NCBI RefSeq assembly: GCF_005116445.1
Contig: NZ_SWBQ01000002.1
Location: forward strand, 682,001-746,000
Origin: Pedobacter frigoris
Lineage (GTDB): Bacteria > Bacteroidota > Bacteroidia > Sphingobacteriales > Sphingobacteriaceae
Length of the DNA stretch: 64,000 nt
Reading direction: 5' to 3'
Both the position numbers and the translations under genes were made by a program. The stretch's first letter is position 1, and the number at the start of each line of letters is the position of its first letter. Below the pieces are notes generated by a model. It did no database searches. It had not been told where the DNA came from and saw only the letters and a program-made list of their open reading frames with translations. This document shows, one piece after another, positions 9,199-17,745 of the stretch.

Positions 9199-11058
9199 TT
9201 AAACCTTTCTTTTCGCCACAAGTTCAAGGGTAACAATAAACACATCTTCAGATTCGGTAATCCTAAATTTATGCTGCTTAGGATAGATGATAGCTAATCT
9301 CTTTTTGATATTCTTTAGCCCAATATTTCCATATATTGTTTTCTGCTGAAGTACATTTTTATTAATTGGTTTATTATTAGAAATCTTAAAAACAAATCTA
9401 TCCCCCTTTAATTTGGCTTCAATATTAATCCACGAATCTTTCTCTAATTTGCTTACACCATGCTTATACGCATTCTCCACAAGTGGTAAAAGCAATAAAG
9501 GAGCTACAGTATAACCGGTAAAATCTCTATCAAAATAAGTGTTTACTTCAAGTCCATCTCCATATCTAATCTTCTCCAGGCTAATATATTCAGCTATGAT
9601 ATCCATCTCTTTTTGTAGATCAGCATTTAACGTATTACATTCATAAAGAATATACCGTAAAATACTTGATAAACTCATTACCACACCAGGAGCTGCATCA
9701 GATTTACTTATGCTAAGTGCATACAGATTGTTCAGTGTATTAAAAAGAAAGTGTGGATGAATTTGAGCCTTTAACAAACTTAACTCTATAGCCTGGTTTC
9801 TGTTGCGGTAAATTAAATATACTATTAGTGCCGACAGCAGAAGCAAAAACAAAGCTGAGAAACCATAAATAAGATACCTGTTTTTTTTCTGCAGTTCAAG
9901 ATCTTTATTAATTAACTGTAGTTTTTGGTCCGAGATCGCTTTTTCTTTAAGTGTTGTTTGGTATTTAATCTCTGTTTCCTGAACAGCTTTCTGCATAGAG
10001 GTTCTACTCACCGAATCAATAAATGCTGCATATTTTTTTAGATAGTCAATGGTTTTGGCACTATCTCCCAACGCCTCGTATATCTTAAACCCCATCTGTA
10101 AAATGATCTTTAAATCATTAACATCCATTTCTTTAAGAGCCTGATTGATGTTTTTTTCGTAGTAGTAGCCTGCCTTTTTATAATCCTTTAGTTCGATATA
10201 ACTTTCTGCCATAGACATTTCGGTATGCAGCTGCATTTCAGACTTGTTATCGATAAATTTATAATACTGTGGGATTTGGTTCAGTTGCTCTATAGCATGT
10301 GCATATTGCTTTTTCTCAAAATACAGATGCCCTAATTGCAAGTGTATCTTTGCAGCTATCAATGGTTGCTCTTTTGGATCGATATTTCTTTCTGCCTCTC
10401 TCAAATGCCTTTCGGCTGAGGCTAACTGACCACTTAATATCTCGCTTAGAATAACAGTCAATTTAGCTTTCATTAAATCGGGATTTCCACAATCCTTGAG
10501 TATTCCATACGCCTTTGAAGAATAGAATAGGGATTTTCTGGTATCTCTCAGATCAAAAAAAATATCAGACAAGAGGAAGTAATATTTCGCCTTTTCCTCC
10601 TCGTTATTTAGATTTTCAGCGGCTTTAAGTGCTCTAGTTATACTCTCAGCCGCTTTATTTAATTCTCCTGACTTTTTTTGGCTGGAGGCCAGTATATAAT
10701 ATGAACCGGCTATCATGTCTGGATCCTTCATATCCAAACTTAATTCTAACATTATAGCAGCTATCTTTTTTGCTTCGAGAAACCTCGATTTTTTAAACAG
10801 CACATAGTTATAAAGCTTGTAGAATTGATATTCCTTAGCTTTATCTGGCGAACTAAAACCGTGAGTACCGTATAATTGTTTAAGTATATTTTCAGCAGAA
10901 TCGAGTTGGCCAGCTTTAACCAGTTTTTCTAATTGGGCCAAAGTATTATCAATTTTAACTTGATTCTCCTGAATGGCAAAGTGCCTATTAATCGCTTGAG
11001 AAGTAGAGCAGATGGTGCAAAAAAAGATGAAAAGAAAAGATATTCTTTTAAGTTTCAT
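9199..11058 (-). CDS. LytS-type sensor histidine kinase with TPR sensor domain
   Basis: I chose the ATG at 11058 rather than the longer frame from 11124 because it gives a signal peptide (MKLKRISFLFIFFCTICS). About 340 residues of TPR-like helices follow (for example LDSAENILKQLYGTHG, IHLQLGHLYFEKKQYAHAIE), then a coiled coil, one membrane helix (YLIYGFSALFLLLLSALIVY) and a His_kinase domain with phospho-acceptor H434 in AQIHPHFLFNTLNN. An ATPase region with VENAYKHG follows. This is the periplasmic-TPR kinase type that normally pairs with a LytTR response regulator; none is present in the window. Confidence 0.88.
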   Translation of the reverse strand: MKLKRISFLFIFFCTICSTSQAINRHFAIQENQVKIDNTLAQLEKLVKAGQLDSAENILKQLYGTHGFSSPDKAKEYQFYKLYNYVLFKKSRFLEAKKIAAIMLELSLDMKDPDMIAGSYYILASSQKKSGELNKAAESITRALKAAENLNNEEEKAKYYFLLSDIFFDLRDTRKSLFYSSKAYGILKDCGNPDLMKAKLTVILSEILSGQLASAERHLREAERNIDPKEQPLIAAKIHLQLGHLYFEKKQYAHAIEQLNQIPQYYKFIDNKSEMQLHTEMSMAESYIELKDYKKAGYYYEKNINQALKEMDVNDLKIILQMGFKIYEALGDSAKTIDYLKKYAAFIDSVSRTSMQKAVQETEIKYQTTLKEKAISDQKLQLINKDLELQKKNRYLIYGFSALFLLLLSALIVYLIYRNRNQAIELSLLKAQIHPHFLFNTLNNLYALSISKSDAAPGVVMSLSSILRYILYECNTLNADLQKEMDIIAEYISLEKIRYGDGLEVNTYFDRDFTGYTVAPLLLLPLVENAYKHGVSKLEKDSWINIEAKLKGDRFVFKISNNKPINKNVLQQKTIYGNIGLKNIKKRLAIIYPKQHKFRITESEDVFIVTLELVAKRKV

Positions 11059-11342
11059 TCTTGACATTAGAGCAAATAAATTAGTGTAATTAACGAATAT
11101 ACAATGTAACCAGTAAACAGCCATATCTTAACTTATACTTTAAGACAAATAGCATCATTTTGTCGACAAACAACAAGCGCAATTGGTATAAGGATTTGCA
11201 GTTTATCTACAAACCAATGCTTTTCATCTTCAGAGAAATTATAATAATTTGATATACAGCAATTTAAATAAAAACCGCTTTTTAAGCATATAACTATATC
11301 TGTAATATGTAACGAAGCTTAAAGTCTAAAATAAAAACAAAC
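11059..11342. other. Intergenic region between kinase and hydrolase remnant
   Basis: AT-rich. It includes TTTTGTCGACAAAC near 11158-11171, a palindromic string resembling the CTGTCGATAAT motif of the 1835 and 7355 sites. Nothing else recognised. Confidence 0.3.
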
Positions 11343-11549
11343 ATGAAACCATTATTATTCTTACTATTACTATTATTTCACTTTTTTGTACAGGCACAAG
11401 AAATTGGCAAAAAAGCTGACAGACTTCTATCTGCATATCATAACCAAGATTTGTTTACCGGTAATGCGCTTATTGCAACCAACGGCACTCTTGATGCACA
11501 TGGGATTAATTCTGTGGGGTATCCTTCAAGAATGACAGATTATATTTAA
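11343..11549 (+). pseudogene. N-terminal remnant of a serine hydrolase
   Basis: The 68-codon ORF has a good signal peptide (MKPLLFLLLLLFHFFVQAQ) and then ADRLLSAYHNQDLFTGNALI, the usual first segment of class C beta-lactamase-family hydrolases before the catalytic domain. After the words LIATNGT the sequence no longer fits and stops at 11549. No catalytic SxxK is present downstream. It is probably a truncated gene. A C-terminal remnant of a similar protein lies at 3994-4367. Confidence 0.5.
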
Positions 11550-11743
11550 ACGGAGTGCATCAATATCTACGATCATAACGAATGAATTGACTGCATTGAT
11601 CTAAATTGGTAGTAAACACATCTTAACAAATCGTGATTTTATATTTATTGAACAAAATTATACTTAGGATGTTAACGTTCTATTAGCAATTATCCATTAA
11701 AACCAGTTTTTAATTCTACACTAGGAGTTTCCAGGCAGTAATT

Positions 11744-12883
11744 ATGAATCAAGATACTTCACTTACTTCGAAATTTGGTTCTGAATTTTTTCCACCGGAA
11801 TTGTTTGATACTTTGCCGGTTGCAATATATACTTGTGACAGGCTGGGATATATTACGTCTTATAACAAAGCGGCGGTCGCTTTATGGGGCAGAGAGCCAG
11901 AGTTAAAAAAAGACCTTTGGTGTGGTTCCTGGAAGATTTTTGGTGAAGATGGCAGCCCAATGCCGCTAGATACTTGTCCTATGGCCATGGCCTTAAAAGA
12001 AAACCGTCCTATTACAGGAGCGAAGATTGTTGTGCAGTGTCCGGATGGTGCTAAAAGGAATATAATTCCACACCCTGTCCCGCTATATGATAACGAAGGT
12101 AATCTAACCGGGGCCATTAATACCCTGATTGACATAACTGATCAGGTGAAATCAAACGCCCAGATTCAAAAATTACTTGATGAGACGAGACTTCTTGATG
12201 CAAGAAAAGATGAATTTATCGGCCTTGCCAGCCATGAGTTGAAAACCCCAGTTACCACAATCGGAGCCTACTTACAACTAATCGCACGAACGTTCTCACC
12301 AGAAGACTCAACTAAAACCCTGATATCAAAGGCGCAATATCAACTGGCCAAATTAAATACCTTGATCGCCGATCTGCTCGATATTACAGAACTACAAACC
12401 GGCTCTTTGGACTTATCGACTAATGACTTTAACCTGATTGTTCTTGTTAAAGAGGTAATTGAAATGATGCGGCGTATCAATCCCAGCCATGAGCTCACGC
12501 TCTATAGTGATCGGGATGAACTTTCGGTTACCGGAGATCAGAAACGAATGGAACAGGTCATAACAAATTTGATATCCAATGCTACCAAATATTCCTATCA
12601 AGCAAATCATGTGGTAATTCGTATTTCGGCTGTGCAAGATGTTGCGAATGTTTCTGTTCAGGATTTCGGTATAGGGATTGAAGTTGAAGAGCAAGGGCGA
12701 ATATTTCACCGGTTCTATCGAGCGAATAAATCAAATAGTCATATTTCAGGACTAGGAATCGGTCTTTATATGTGCAATGAGATTATTTTGCGACATCAAG
12801 GCAGACTTTGGGTGGAAAGTACACCCGGAAGTGGTTCGACTTTTTTCTTTGAGATTCCTTGTAGTGTCCACCGTTTAAATTAA
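11744..12883 (+). CDS. PAS-domain sensor histidine kinase, soluble
   Basis: The 379-residue protein has no membrane segment. A PAS fold covers about residues 20-135 (LPVAIYTCDRLGYITSYNKA ... LIDITDQ), then a short coiled linker, HisKA with phospho-acceptor H164 in FIGLASHELKTP, and a HATPase_c domain with the N box (MEQVITNLISNATKYS), G1 (VQDFGIGIEVEE) and G2 (GLGIGLYMCNEII) motifs. It is a cytosolic kinase sensing an unknown internal cue, possibly redox or light through PAS. No response regulator gene is adjacent, so its partner is elsewhere. Confidence 0.92.
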   Translation: MNQDTSLTSKFGSEFFPPELFDTLPVAIYTCDRLGYITSYNKAAVALWGREPELKKDLWCGSWKIFGEDGSPMPLDTCPMAMALKENRPITGAKIVVQCPDGAKRNIIPHPVPLYDNEGNLTGAINTLIDITDQVKSNAQIQKLLDETRLLDARKDEFIGLASHELKTPVTTIGAYLQLIARTFSPEDSTKTLISKAQYQLAKLNTLIADLLDITELQTGSLDLSTNDFNLIVLVKEVIEMMRRINPSHELTLYSDRDELSVTGDQKRMEQVITNLISNATKYSYQANHVVIRISAVQDVANVSVQDFGIGIEVEEQGRIFHRFYRANKSNSHISGLGIGLYMCNEIILRHQGRLWVESTPGSGSTFFFEIPCSVHRLN

Positions 12884-13172
12884 TTTAAATTATCTGATCC
12901 ATTAGACGGAAGTAAGTTTAAACAGCTAAGCTTCGGTTCTACCACTGCCGTCTATTACCCTCCCCGTCTTTTCCCCGTAAACACCCGAAGTAAAAACCTG
13001 CGATGGACTATGGGGATGGCTGTTTTTACAGGCCGCAAATGTGCGTGGGGCTATTAATTAATCGTACATCAGCTAAGAATTGTTAACTTAATGGACTGCA
13101 AAGATTTGTATTGATATGAATGTGCTTCCACTTTTCAGCGTGAGACGTTTAAAATTATAACAAAAATTCATA
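12884..13172. other. Intergenic DNA, no gene seen
   Basis: No ORF supported. GTAAAAAC near 12979 and GTTTTTAC near 13032 form an 8-bp inverted repeat around a 45-bp spacer that is richer in G+C than its surroundings. This may be a remnant of an inserted sequence. Confidence 0.25.
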
Positions 13173-13504
13173 ATGAAATTTACTAGTCTTTTCCGTAAGA
13201 AAAAAAAACAAAACCACATAAAGGCCATGCAATCTTAATCTCGATACTAAGGAATGCTGAGGGATATAGTTATGGCATGACAATAGATTTCATAAACAAT
13301 GCCTTTTGTGTGGTTCGGTCTAAATACGATTCTGATGAGCGAATACGAAGTGAATACATTGATTATGACATCTTCAATAGTGATGAGAAAGCTCTCTTTG
13401 AACGTTATAACAAATTTGAATTTATTGAAGATGACAAAGAGCGGTTCGAAGCATTGTTAATCACCGTTTTCGACAAATATGCGCTACAGCCAGGCCAAAC
13501 ATAA
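13173..13504 (+). pseudogene. Small hypothetical protein interrupted by a frameshift in an A-run
   Basis: From the ATG at 13173 the frame gives MKFTSLFRKKKKQNHIK and soon stops. From 13208 another frame reads TKPHKGHAILISILRNAEG and continues through the ATG at 13277 (MTIDFINNAFCVVRSKYDSD) to the stop at 13504. Adding one A to the run of nine A at 13200-13208 would join the two into one protein of about 110 residues beginning MKFTSLFRKKKK. The family is unrecognised; small acidic proteins of this style are often orphan immunity proteins. It is either a real frameshift, a phase-variable tract or a sequencing error. Confidence 0.55.
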
Positions 13505-13517
13505 CTTTACCCCCCGC

Positions 13518-14210
13518 TTAAGCGATCATTTCAATATCGTTATAGTTACAGACTACGATTTCTCTTTTTGCAGGATGATTAGTGATTATGTGATCATAAA
13601 CGTCAGGAAAAGTATTCACCAGAATCAGTGACATGATCATATCATGAATTGTTCCGTACCATTCTCGGCCCTCACTTTCACTGCAAGGCCAACCATAAAT
13701 TTCATCGTTGCTTGTCATGTGGTACTCATCTGTCGCCTGGGTAATTCGATCATCACAAATTGGGATAATGACCAATGACCGACCTTCATCACCTCGATAA
13801 GCATCTTCAGGGTCGAAAGTCCCGTCTATAATATCATGGTTATTAAAACTTAGCCAGGAATACAATATGGCATTGATGGGATAAGCTGACGGATTTGCCT
13901 CGGCATATTCAGGAACATTGCTAAAATCTGGTAAAATAGTTTTTGGCAGTAAAAGTAACCCTGCACTTTCTTTCGTTCCAGCCAATAGTGTCTTATCACG
14001 GTTGAAATTAGGTGTCTTTTCTAGTGAGCCAAGCACCTCTTGGGATATATGGTTGATATGAATTGCTCTTCCGGCAAAATATTTAAAGCTCTTTTCAATG
14101 TCAATTATGCCATCTTCATTATATCCCGAATTATCCAACATCGTATAAATACCACGTGTGAGTTCATTGTTGTCCAAGTATTTAAGTATGGGATATTCTT
14201 TAATTGTCAT
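13518..14210 (-). CDS. Hypothetical protein, no recognised domain
   Basis: The 230-residue protein has no signal peptide, membrane segment or known motif. It is acidic and aromatic, with segments such as YSWLSFNNHDIIDGTFDPED and MTSNDEIYGWPCSESEGREW. It starts MTIKEYPILKYLDNNELTRG. Together with the gene 80 bp upstream (14290-14757), also small, cytosolic and unrecognised, it fits the look of orphan immunity or antitoxin-like cargo near mobile DNA, but nothing in the sequence proves this. Convergent with the broken gene at 13173. Confidence 0.55.
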   Translation of the reverse strand: MTIKEYPILKYLDNNELTRGIYTMLDNSGYNEDGIIDIEKSFKYFAGRAIHINHISQEVLGSLEKTPNFNRDKTLLAGTKESAGLLLLPKTILPDFSNVPEYAEANPSAYPINAILYSWLSFNNHDIIDGTFDPEDAYRGDEGRSLVIIPICDDRITQATDEYHMTSNDEIYGWPCSESEGREWYGTIHDMIMSLILVNTFPDVYDHIITNHPAKREIVVCNYNDIEMIA

Positions 14211-14289
14211 TTAGGGCTTGTTTTGTGTCTTAGAATAAATACCGCTAAGGTAAACATTGAGCAGTTTATTTAAATCAATATTAGGGATA

Positions 14290-14757
14290 CTACTTTAATG
14301 TTTTAAGTTGATCCCAGAAATCCTCGGAAAAGCGGGCCTGGAATTCCGAAGCAAAAAATTCGTCCTGTTTATCTGATTTTAGAATGGATGATATAACAGT
14401 ATAATGGAAATATCTTTCCGGGAATATATCGATATTGGACATCATCAATAAAATCAATGCGGATTCAAGTAATGATTGATATTTATTTTCATCTATTAAC
14501 AGGTGGCGAAGTCCGAAAATATCCATTACCGGAGCTGCAAAATCAGGTTGTTTATAGGTATCATAAGGTTGATTTAAAAATGATGCCGCCAGACCTGAGT
14601 ATTTGGCGAAGTGGTCAATGTGAAACTCAACTTCTCGTTTTTTAAAACTGAGCAGGTATTGGAATAGTAAGACTGTCAATTCTTTCTTTTTAGCATCAGC
14701 AGTTGTCAGGGCAAGAATTGCGTCGATATGTAATGTTATAAATTCACTTTTTGTCAT
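14290..14757 (-). CDS. Hypothetical helical protein
   Basis: The 155 residues are predominantly helical by composition (LLFQYLLSFKKREVEFHIDH, YQSLLESALILLMMSNIDIF) with no signal peptide or membrane helix. No family was recognised. It lies 79 bp upstream of another unknown gene in the same direction and just inside of the IS21-like end at 14891, so it is probably accessory DNA. Function not predicted. Confidence 0.5.
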   Translation of the reverse strand: MTKSEFITLHIDAILALTTADAKKKELTVLLFQYLLSFKKREVEFHIDHFAKYSGLAASFLNQPYDTYKQPDFAAPVMDIFGLRHLLIDENKYQSLLESALILLMMSNIDIFPERYFHYTVISSILKSDKQDEFFASEFQARFSEDFWDQLKTLK

Positions 14758-15224
14758 AATTTGCTTTAAACTTTTGCTGTAGTTAAATTAGGCTTTTTGT
14801 TGAAATAAATAACGATGATTAACACGTGTTTTTTAGCTAAAATATATAGCTTTCTAGCTAAAAAAGCTAGTTTTTAGGTGTTGCGTATTTCAGTGAAACT
14901 GACCCCTGCATTTCGGATCAAACTGACCACCTGACTGGCTGCCGAGCGTGGTAGCGAATGCCCCACGAAGTCTTATCAAAGATAATTAATTCTTAACAAC
15001 CCCCGATCTTGCATTGAGCTAAAGTAGCTCAACCTCGCTATCATTCTCTTCACCCGCCTTTTCAGAACAAACAAACCTTCGGATTAGACCATCATGCCAG
15101 GCATTTCAAAGTCACCTTAAATAAGCCCGTATAATCGGTTCAGTCCGCAATCTGGACTAACACTCTATCCGCAGGATACGAATCGGCACTATTTCTATTT
15201 CGATTGCCTCTTATGATTAAATTC
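14758..15224. other. Intergenic region carrying an IS21-like terminal repeat
   Basis: No gene. AAACTGACCCCTG (14896-14908) is followed by AAACTGACCACCTG (14920-14933), two directly repeated copies of the same string, which is typical of the multiple terminal repeats of IS21-family elements. The rest (14934-15224) shows no other recognised feature. Confidence 0.5.
14896..14916. repeat. Left copy of inverted IS21-like end
   Basis: The 21-nt string starting AAACTGACCCCTGCATT matches the reverse complement of 17589-17609 at 19 of 21 positions. See the putative element at 14891-17614. Confidence 0.6.
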
Positions 15225-15614
15225 TTAGTTAACGGGTATCGGAATTGAGAAGGGATAGTCGATATTTTTCCCATTTTTCGTTGCTGGTTTAAATTTTGGA
15301 AAGGAGCGAACTAACTTAAGTGCGTTCGTATTATATGGCTCACCCATTCCTCGTAAGACTTTAATATCAGTTAATGAGCCGTCTGCCTTGACTATAAAAC
15401 TCACTACAACTCTGCCACTTGCTGCTTTACCCGCATTAGATGGCTTAGCTAAAGAAAGGTTTTTCTTCGTGAAATCCACCATTTTCAGTTGTCCTCCAGG
15501 AAACTCCGGCAAAGTCTCTTGTTCGATTGTTGAGGAATCAGCTTTTTTGCTTTGTGCATAACCTGTTATGGAAATGCCAACTGTCAGAACGATTAAATAT
15601 ATGATACGTGTCAT
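15225..15614 (-). CDS. Short TonB C-terminal-domain protein
   Basis: The 129-residue protein has a signal peptide (MTRIIYLIVLTVGISITGYA) and then a TonB C-terminal domain: LPEFPGGQLKMVDF, GRVVVSFIVKADGSLTDIKV, LRGMGEPYNTNALKLVRS and FPKFKPATKNGK. Classical TonB has an uncleaved membrane anchor and a long Pro-rich spacer; both are absent, so this is a periplasmic, TonB-domain-only protein of the type common in Bacteroidota. Role in energizing receptors is doubtful. It follows the 570-residue lipoprotein gene by 38 bp on the same strand. Confidence 0.85.
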   Translation of the reverse strand: MTRIIYLIVLTVGISITGYAQSKKADSSTIEQETLPEFPGGQLKMVDFTKKNLSLAKPSNAGKAASGRVVVSFIVKADGSLTDIKVLRGMGEPYNTNALKLVRSFPKFKPATKNGKNIDYPFSIPIPVN

Positions 15615-15652
15615 TATTTCTAAATTTAAGATTTTTAAACTAAATTAAAAGG

Positions 15653-17365
15653 TTATCTACATTGATCTGCAATTGAATAGTAGGCAAGAGGTTTTAAGCT
15701 ATAGTTGATTGGAAAATTATATTGTGGTTTTGCGATTATGAACTTCTGTAAAAAGTGATAATACTTTGCCTCAACGGTTGCGCTCGTTGGATATGTAGGG
15801 TCTACTGCGGAAATATTTACCAAATCGTATATCCAATTTAAATATTCGGTGTCATTGCTTATGGCCAAACAACAGCCGCCCCCTTCAATTGCCTGGCTAA
15901 TATCAAATGCTAATTTGGCTTCAAACTCGATATTAGACCTGCCGACATTGGTATATTGAGCCAAGCCACCTCCCGGATAAAAATAATGCTGATAGGCGTG
16001 GAATAACTCTTCAGTCAAAACATTAGCAGTAATAGTGTTAATGCTTTGAAAATATAGGTTATTATTGGTGTAGTTATACGCGCCTGCTGTACTCGTATTA
16101 ACATTGAAATTAAACTTAACGGACTTATTAATTAATCCTGAATAGACATTGCCATAATAACATGACAAATTTAGCTGTGATGTTAGTGTCGAGTTTAACA
16201 CATTATTCTGCGTTTGGGTCATTCCATTTGATTTGGTAATGGCAGTTAAAGAAGGGGTACTAGTAATGTTGATATTACTTCCAATGACAGAATACTGATA
16301 ATCAGGATTAGTGGAAATTAGAGTATTCCAAAAAAAGGTTTGATAGTTTGGATCAATGCCCTGCACATTGAGATAATTCTGTCCATAATTAGAAGTTGGG
16401 AATCTTCTTGCGGAATCTAACTGGTTTGCAAGTCTTCCATTAAATTCAGCCGTGAAAAAGTAAGGACTTTGTAGGCTGCCATAAGGAAAATTAACACTCG
16501 GAGAATATACAGCTGGCAATATACGTGCCTGAGCAAATAATTTCAATACTCTTGATGCATCATTATGTGAGTATTTATATTTAGAGTTCGGATTTAATCG
16601 CCAGGCATATGGCGTATCGTACAACACAAATTGTCCGGAATAGTCAAAAGGGGCTGAAGGTTGTTGTTCTGTTTTTTGTAACATATCAACTATTTTTTGA
16701 AAACCCAGTTTATAGTTTACCCCTGTACCAGAAAATAAATATTTTACATTATAACGGTGGGCTTCATTATTATACATGTATCCCGGTGAGTAAACCTTGC
16801 CCATGCGATCATTGCCAGAGGGATAGAAACCAACGCTTAATCTCCTAACGGTACCATCAGCATCTGTGGTTGACAAACTTAAAAATGAGTGTCCTAAGTG
16901 TATTTTAGCATCACCTGTGATATACATGGAAACATTGTCACGAACTACAGGCCAGGGAGTTTCTACATATAGACCCCATTCAAAATAGGTGGCTTGCGTA
17001 GTGTCGGCAAAAAAGTTTTTAATAATATCCGCAGTAAGAGGTTGTGCTGGCCTTACTCTACCTTCATCTATCAATACATTCGTACTAAAACTAATTTCAG
17101 CTGGTGATTCGGGGCCTGTCGTAGGTAAAGCATTTAAAGATAGTAGACTTGATTCTTCAGAAGCTAGTTTGTTGACTTTCTGCCCCTCGTTAAACCATAG
17201 CTTTTTAATAATCGGAGTTCCGGTTATTTTTGTACCAGTAAGAGAGGATGGTTCTATAAACTCTATTTTGTTGCTGTCGGTTGCCTTTAAAGGATAAAGA
17301 TCTTTTTTACAACTATAAAAAATAATGATACTAACGGAGAAAATTAATGAGAGCGTTTTTTTCAT
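15653..17365 (-). CDS. Large lipoprotein with degenerate zincin-like motif
   Basis: The protein (570 residues) starts MKKTLSLIFSVSIIIFYSC and lysines, a lipoprotein signal. The first 250 residues are low in recognisable features. The C-terminal part carries NVLTEELFHAYQHYFYPGGG near residue 470: it resembles an HExxH zincin helix, but the first His is replaced by Glu (EELFH), followed by AYQH. The flanking NTITANV and IEFEAKLAFDISQAIEG also look like the glutamate-bearing helix of such peptidases. So it may be a modified metalloprotease or a structural relative. It is the first gene of a pair with the TonB-like protein. Confidence 0.7.
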   Translation of the reverse strand: MKKTLSLIFSVSIIIFYSCKKDLYPLKATDSNKIEFIEPSSLTGTKITGTPIIKKLWFNEGQKVNKLASEESSLLSLNALPTTGPESPAEISFSTNVLIDEGRVRPAQPLTADIIKNFFADTTQATYFEWGLYVETPWPVVRDNVSMYITGDAKIHLGHSFLSLSTTDADGTVRRLSVGFYPSGNDRMGKVYSPGYMYNNEAHRYNVKYLFSGTGVNYKLGFQKIVDMLQKTEQQPSAPFDYSGQFVLYDTPYAWRLNPNSKYKYSHNDASRVLKLFAQARILPAVYSPSVNFPYGSLQSPYFFTAEFNGRLANQLDSARRFPTSNYGQNYLNVQGIDPNYQTFFWNTLISTNPDYQYSVIGSNINITSTPSLTAITKSNGMTQTQNNVLNSTLTSQLNLSCYYGNVYSGLINKSVKFNFNVNTSTAGAYNYTNNNLYFQSINTITANVLTEELFHAYQHYFYPGGGLAQYTNVGRSNIEFEAKLAFDISQAIEGGGCCLAISNDTEYLNWIYDLVNISAVDPTYPTSATVEAKYYHFLQKFIIAKPQYNFPINYSLKPLAYYSIADQCR

Positions 17366-17745
17366 AAGAATAGGGTTTAACTAAAGTTAAAAAATTATAT
17401 TAATATATACATTCATATATTATTAAATAATTATTAATTAATCATCAATACCATTTTCTTCCGTTTCATTAATTTACGATATTATATACAGCCAATATAA
17501 TCACTTACGGACATTTAAATTATTACGTAAAATGTTTGCGTTTCGTGAAGTGACCCCCAATAATTAAGTATTATGCCGGAGTATAATTGCGGAATGCAGG
17601 GGTCAGTTTTGCCGAAGCTCCCATACAAAAAAGTAGCTTTCATAAACGCCTTTCATTCTTGATTTTTTGCACTCGGACACCAAAAGCAACCAATACCAGT
17701 TTTTTTCTATCTGCTAATTTATATAAGACAACTAAATAAAATCAC
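17366..17745. other. Intergenic region with IS21-like end
   Basis: No gene. The segment 17366-17540 is very AT-rich and probably holds the promoter of the 15653-17365 gene. It is followed by the IS21-like end (17544-17614). Nothing recognised in 17615-17745. Confidence 0.5.
17589..17609. repeat. Right copy of inverted IS21-like end
   Basis: Reverse complement begins AAACTGACCCCTGCATT, matching the 14896 copy at 19 of 21 positions. Confidence 0.6.

Larger units (their letters stand above)
14891..17614. mobile_element. Putative non-autonomous IS21-like unit with two cargo genes
   Basis: Inverted IS21-like ends (14896-14916 and 17589-17609) enclose a TonB-like gene and a large lipoprotein gene but no istA or istB. 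The left end carries a second direct repeat copy; the right end carries a related GTGACCCCCAATAATTAA string at 17544-17561. A complete istA-istB element of the same general class starts 1.4 kb to the right and could act in trans if its ends matched, which they do not clearly do. Alternatively the two ends are relics of separate insertions. Confidence 0.35.
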
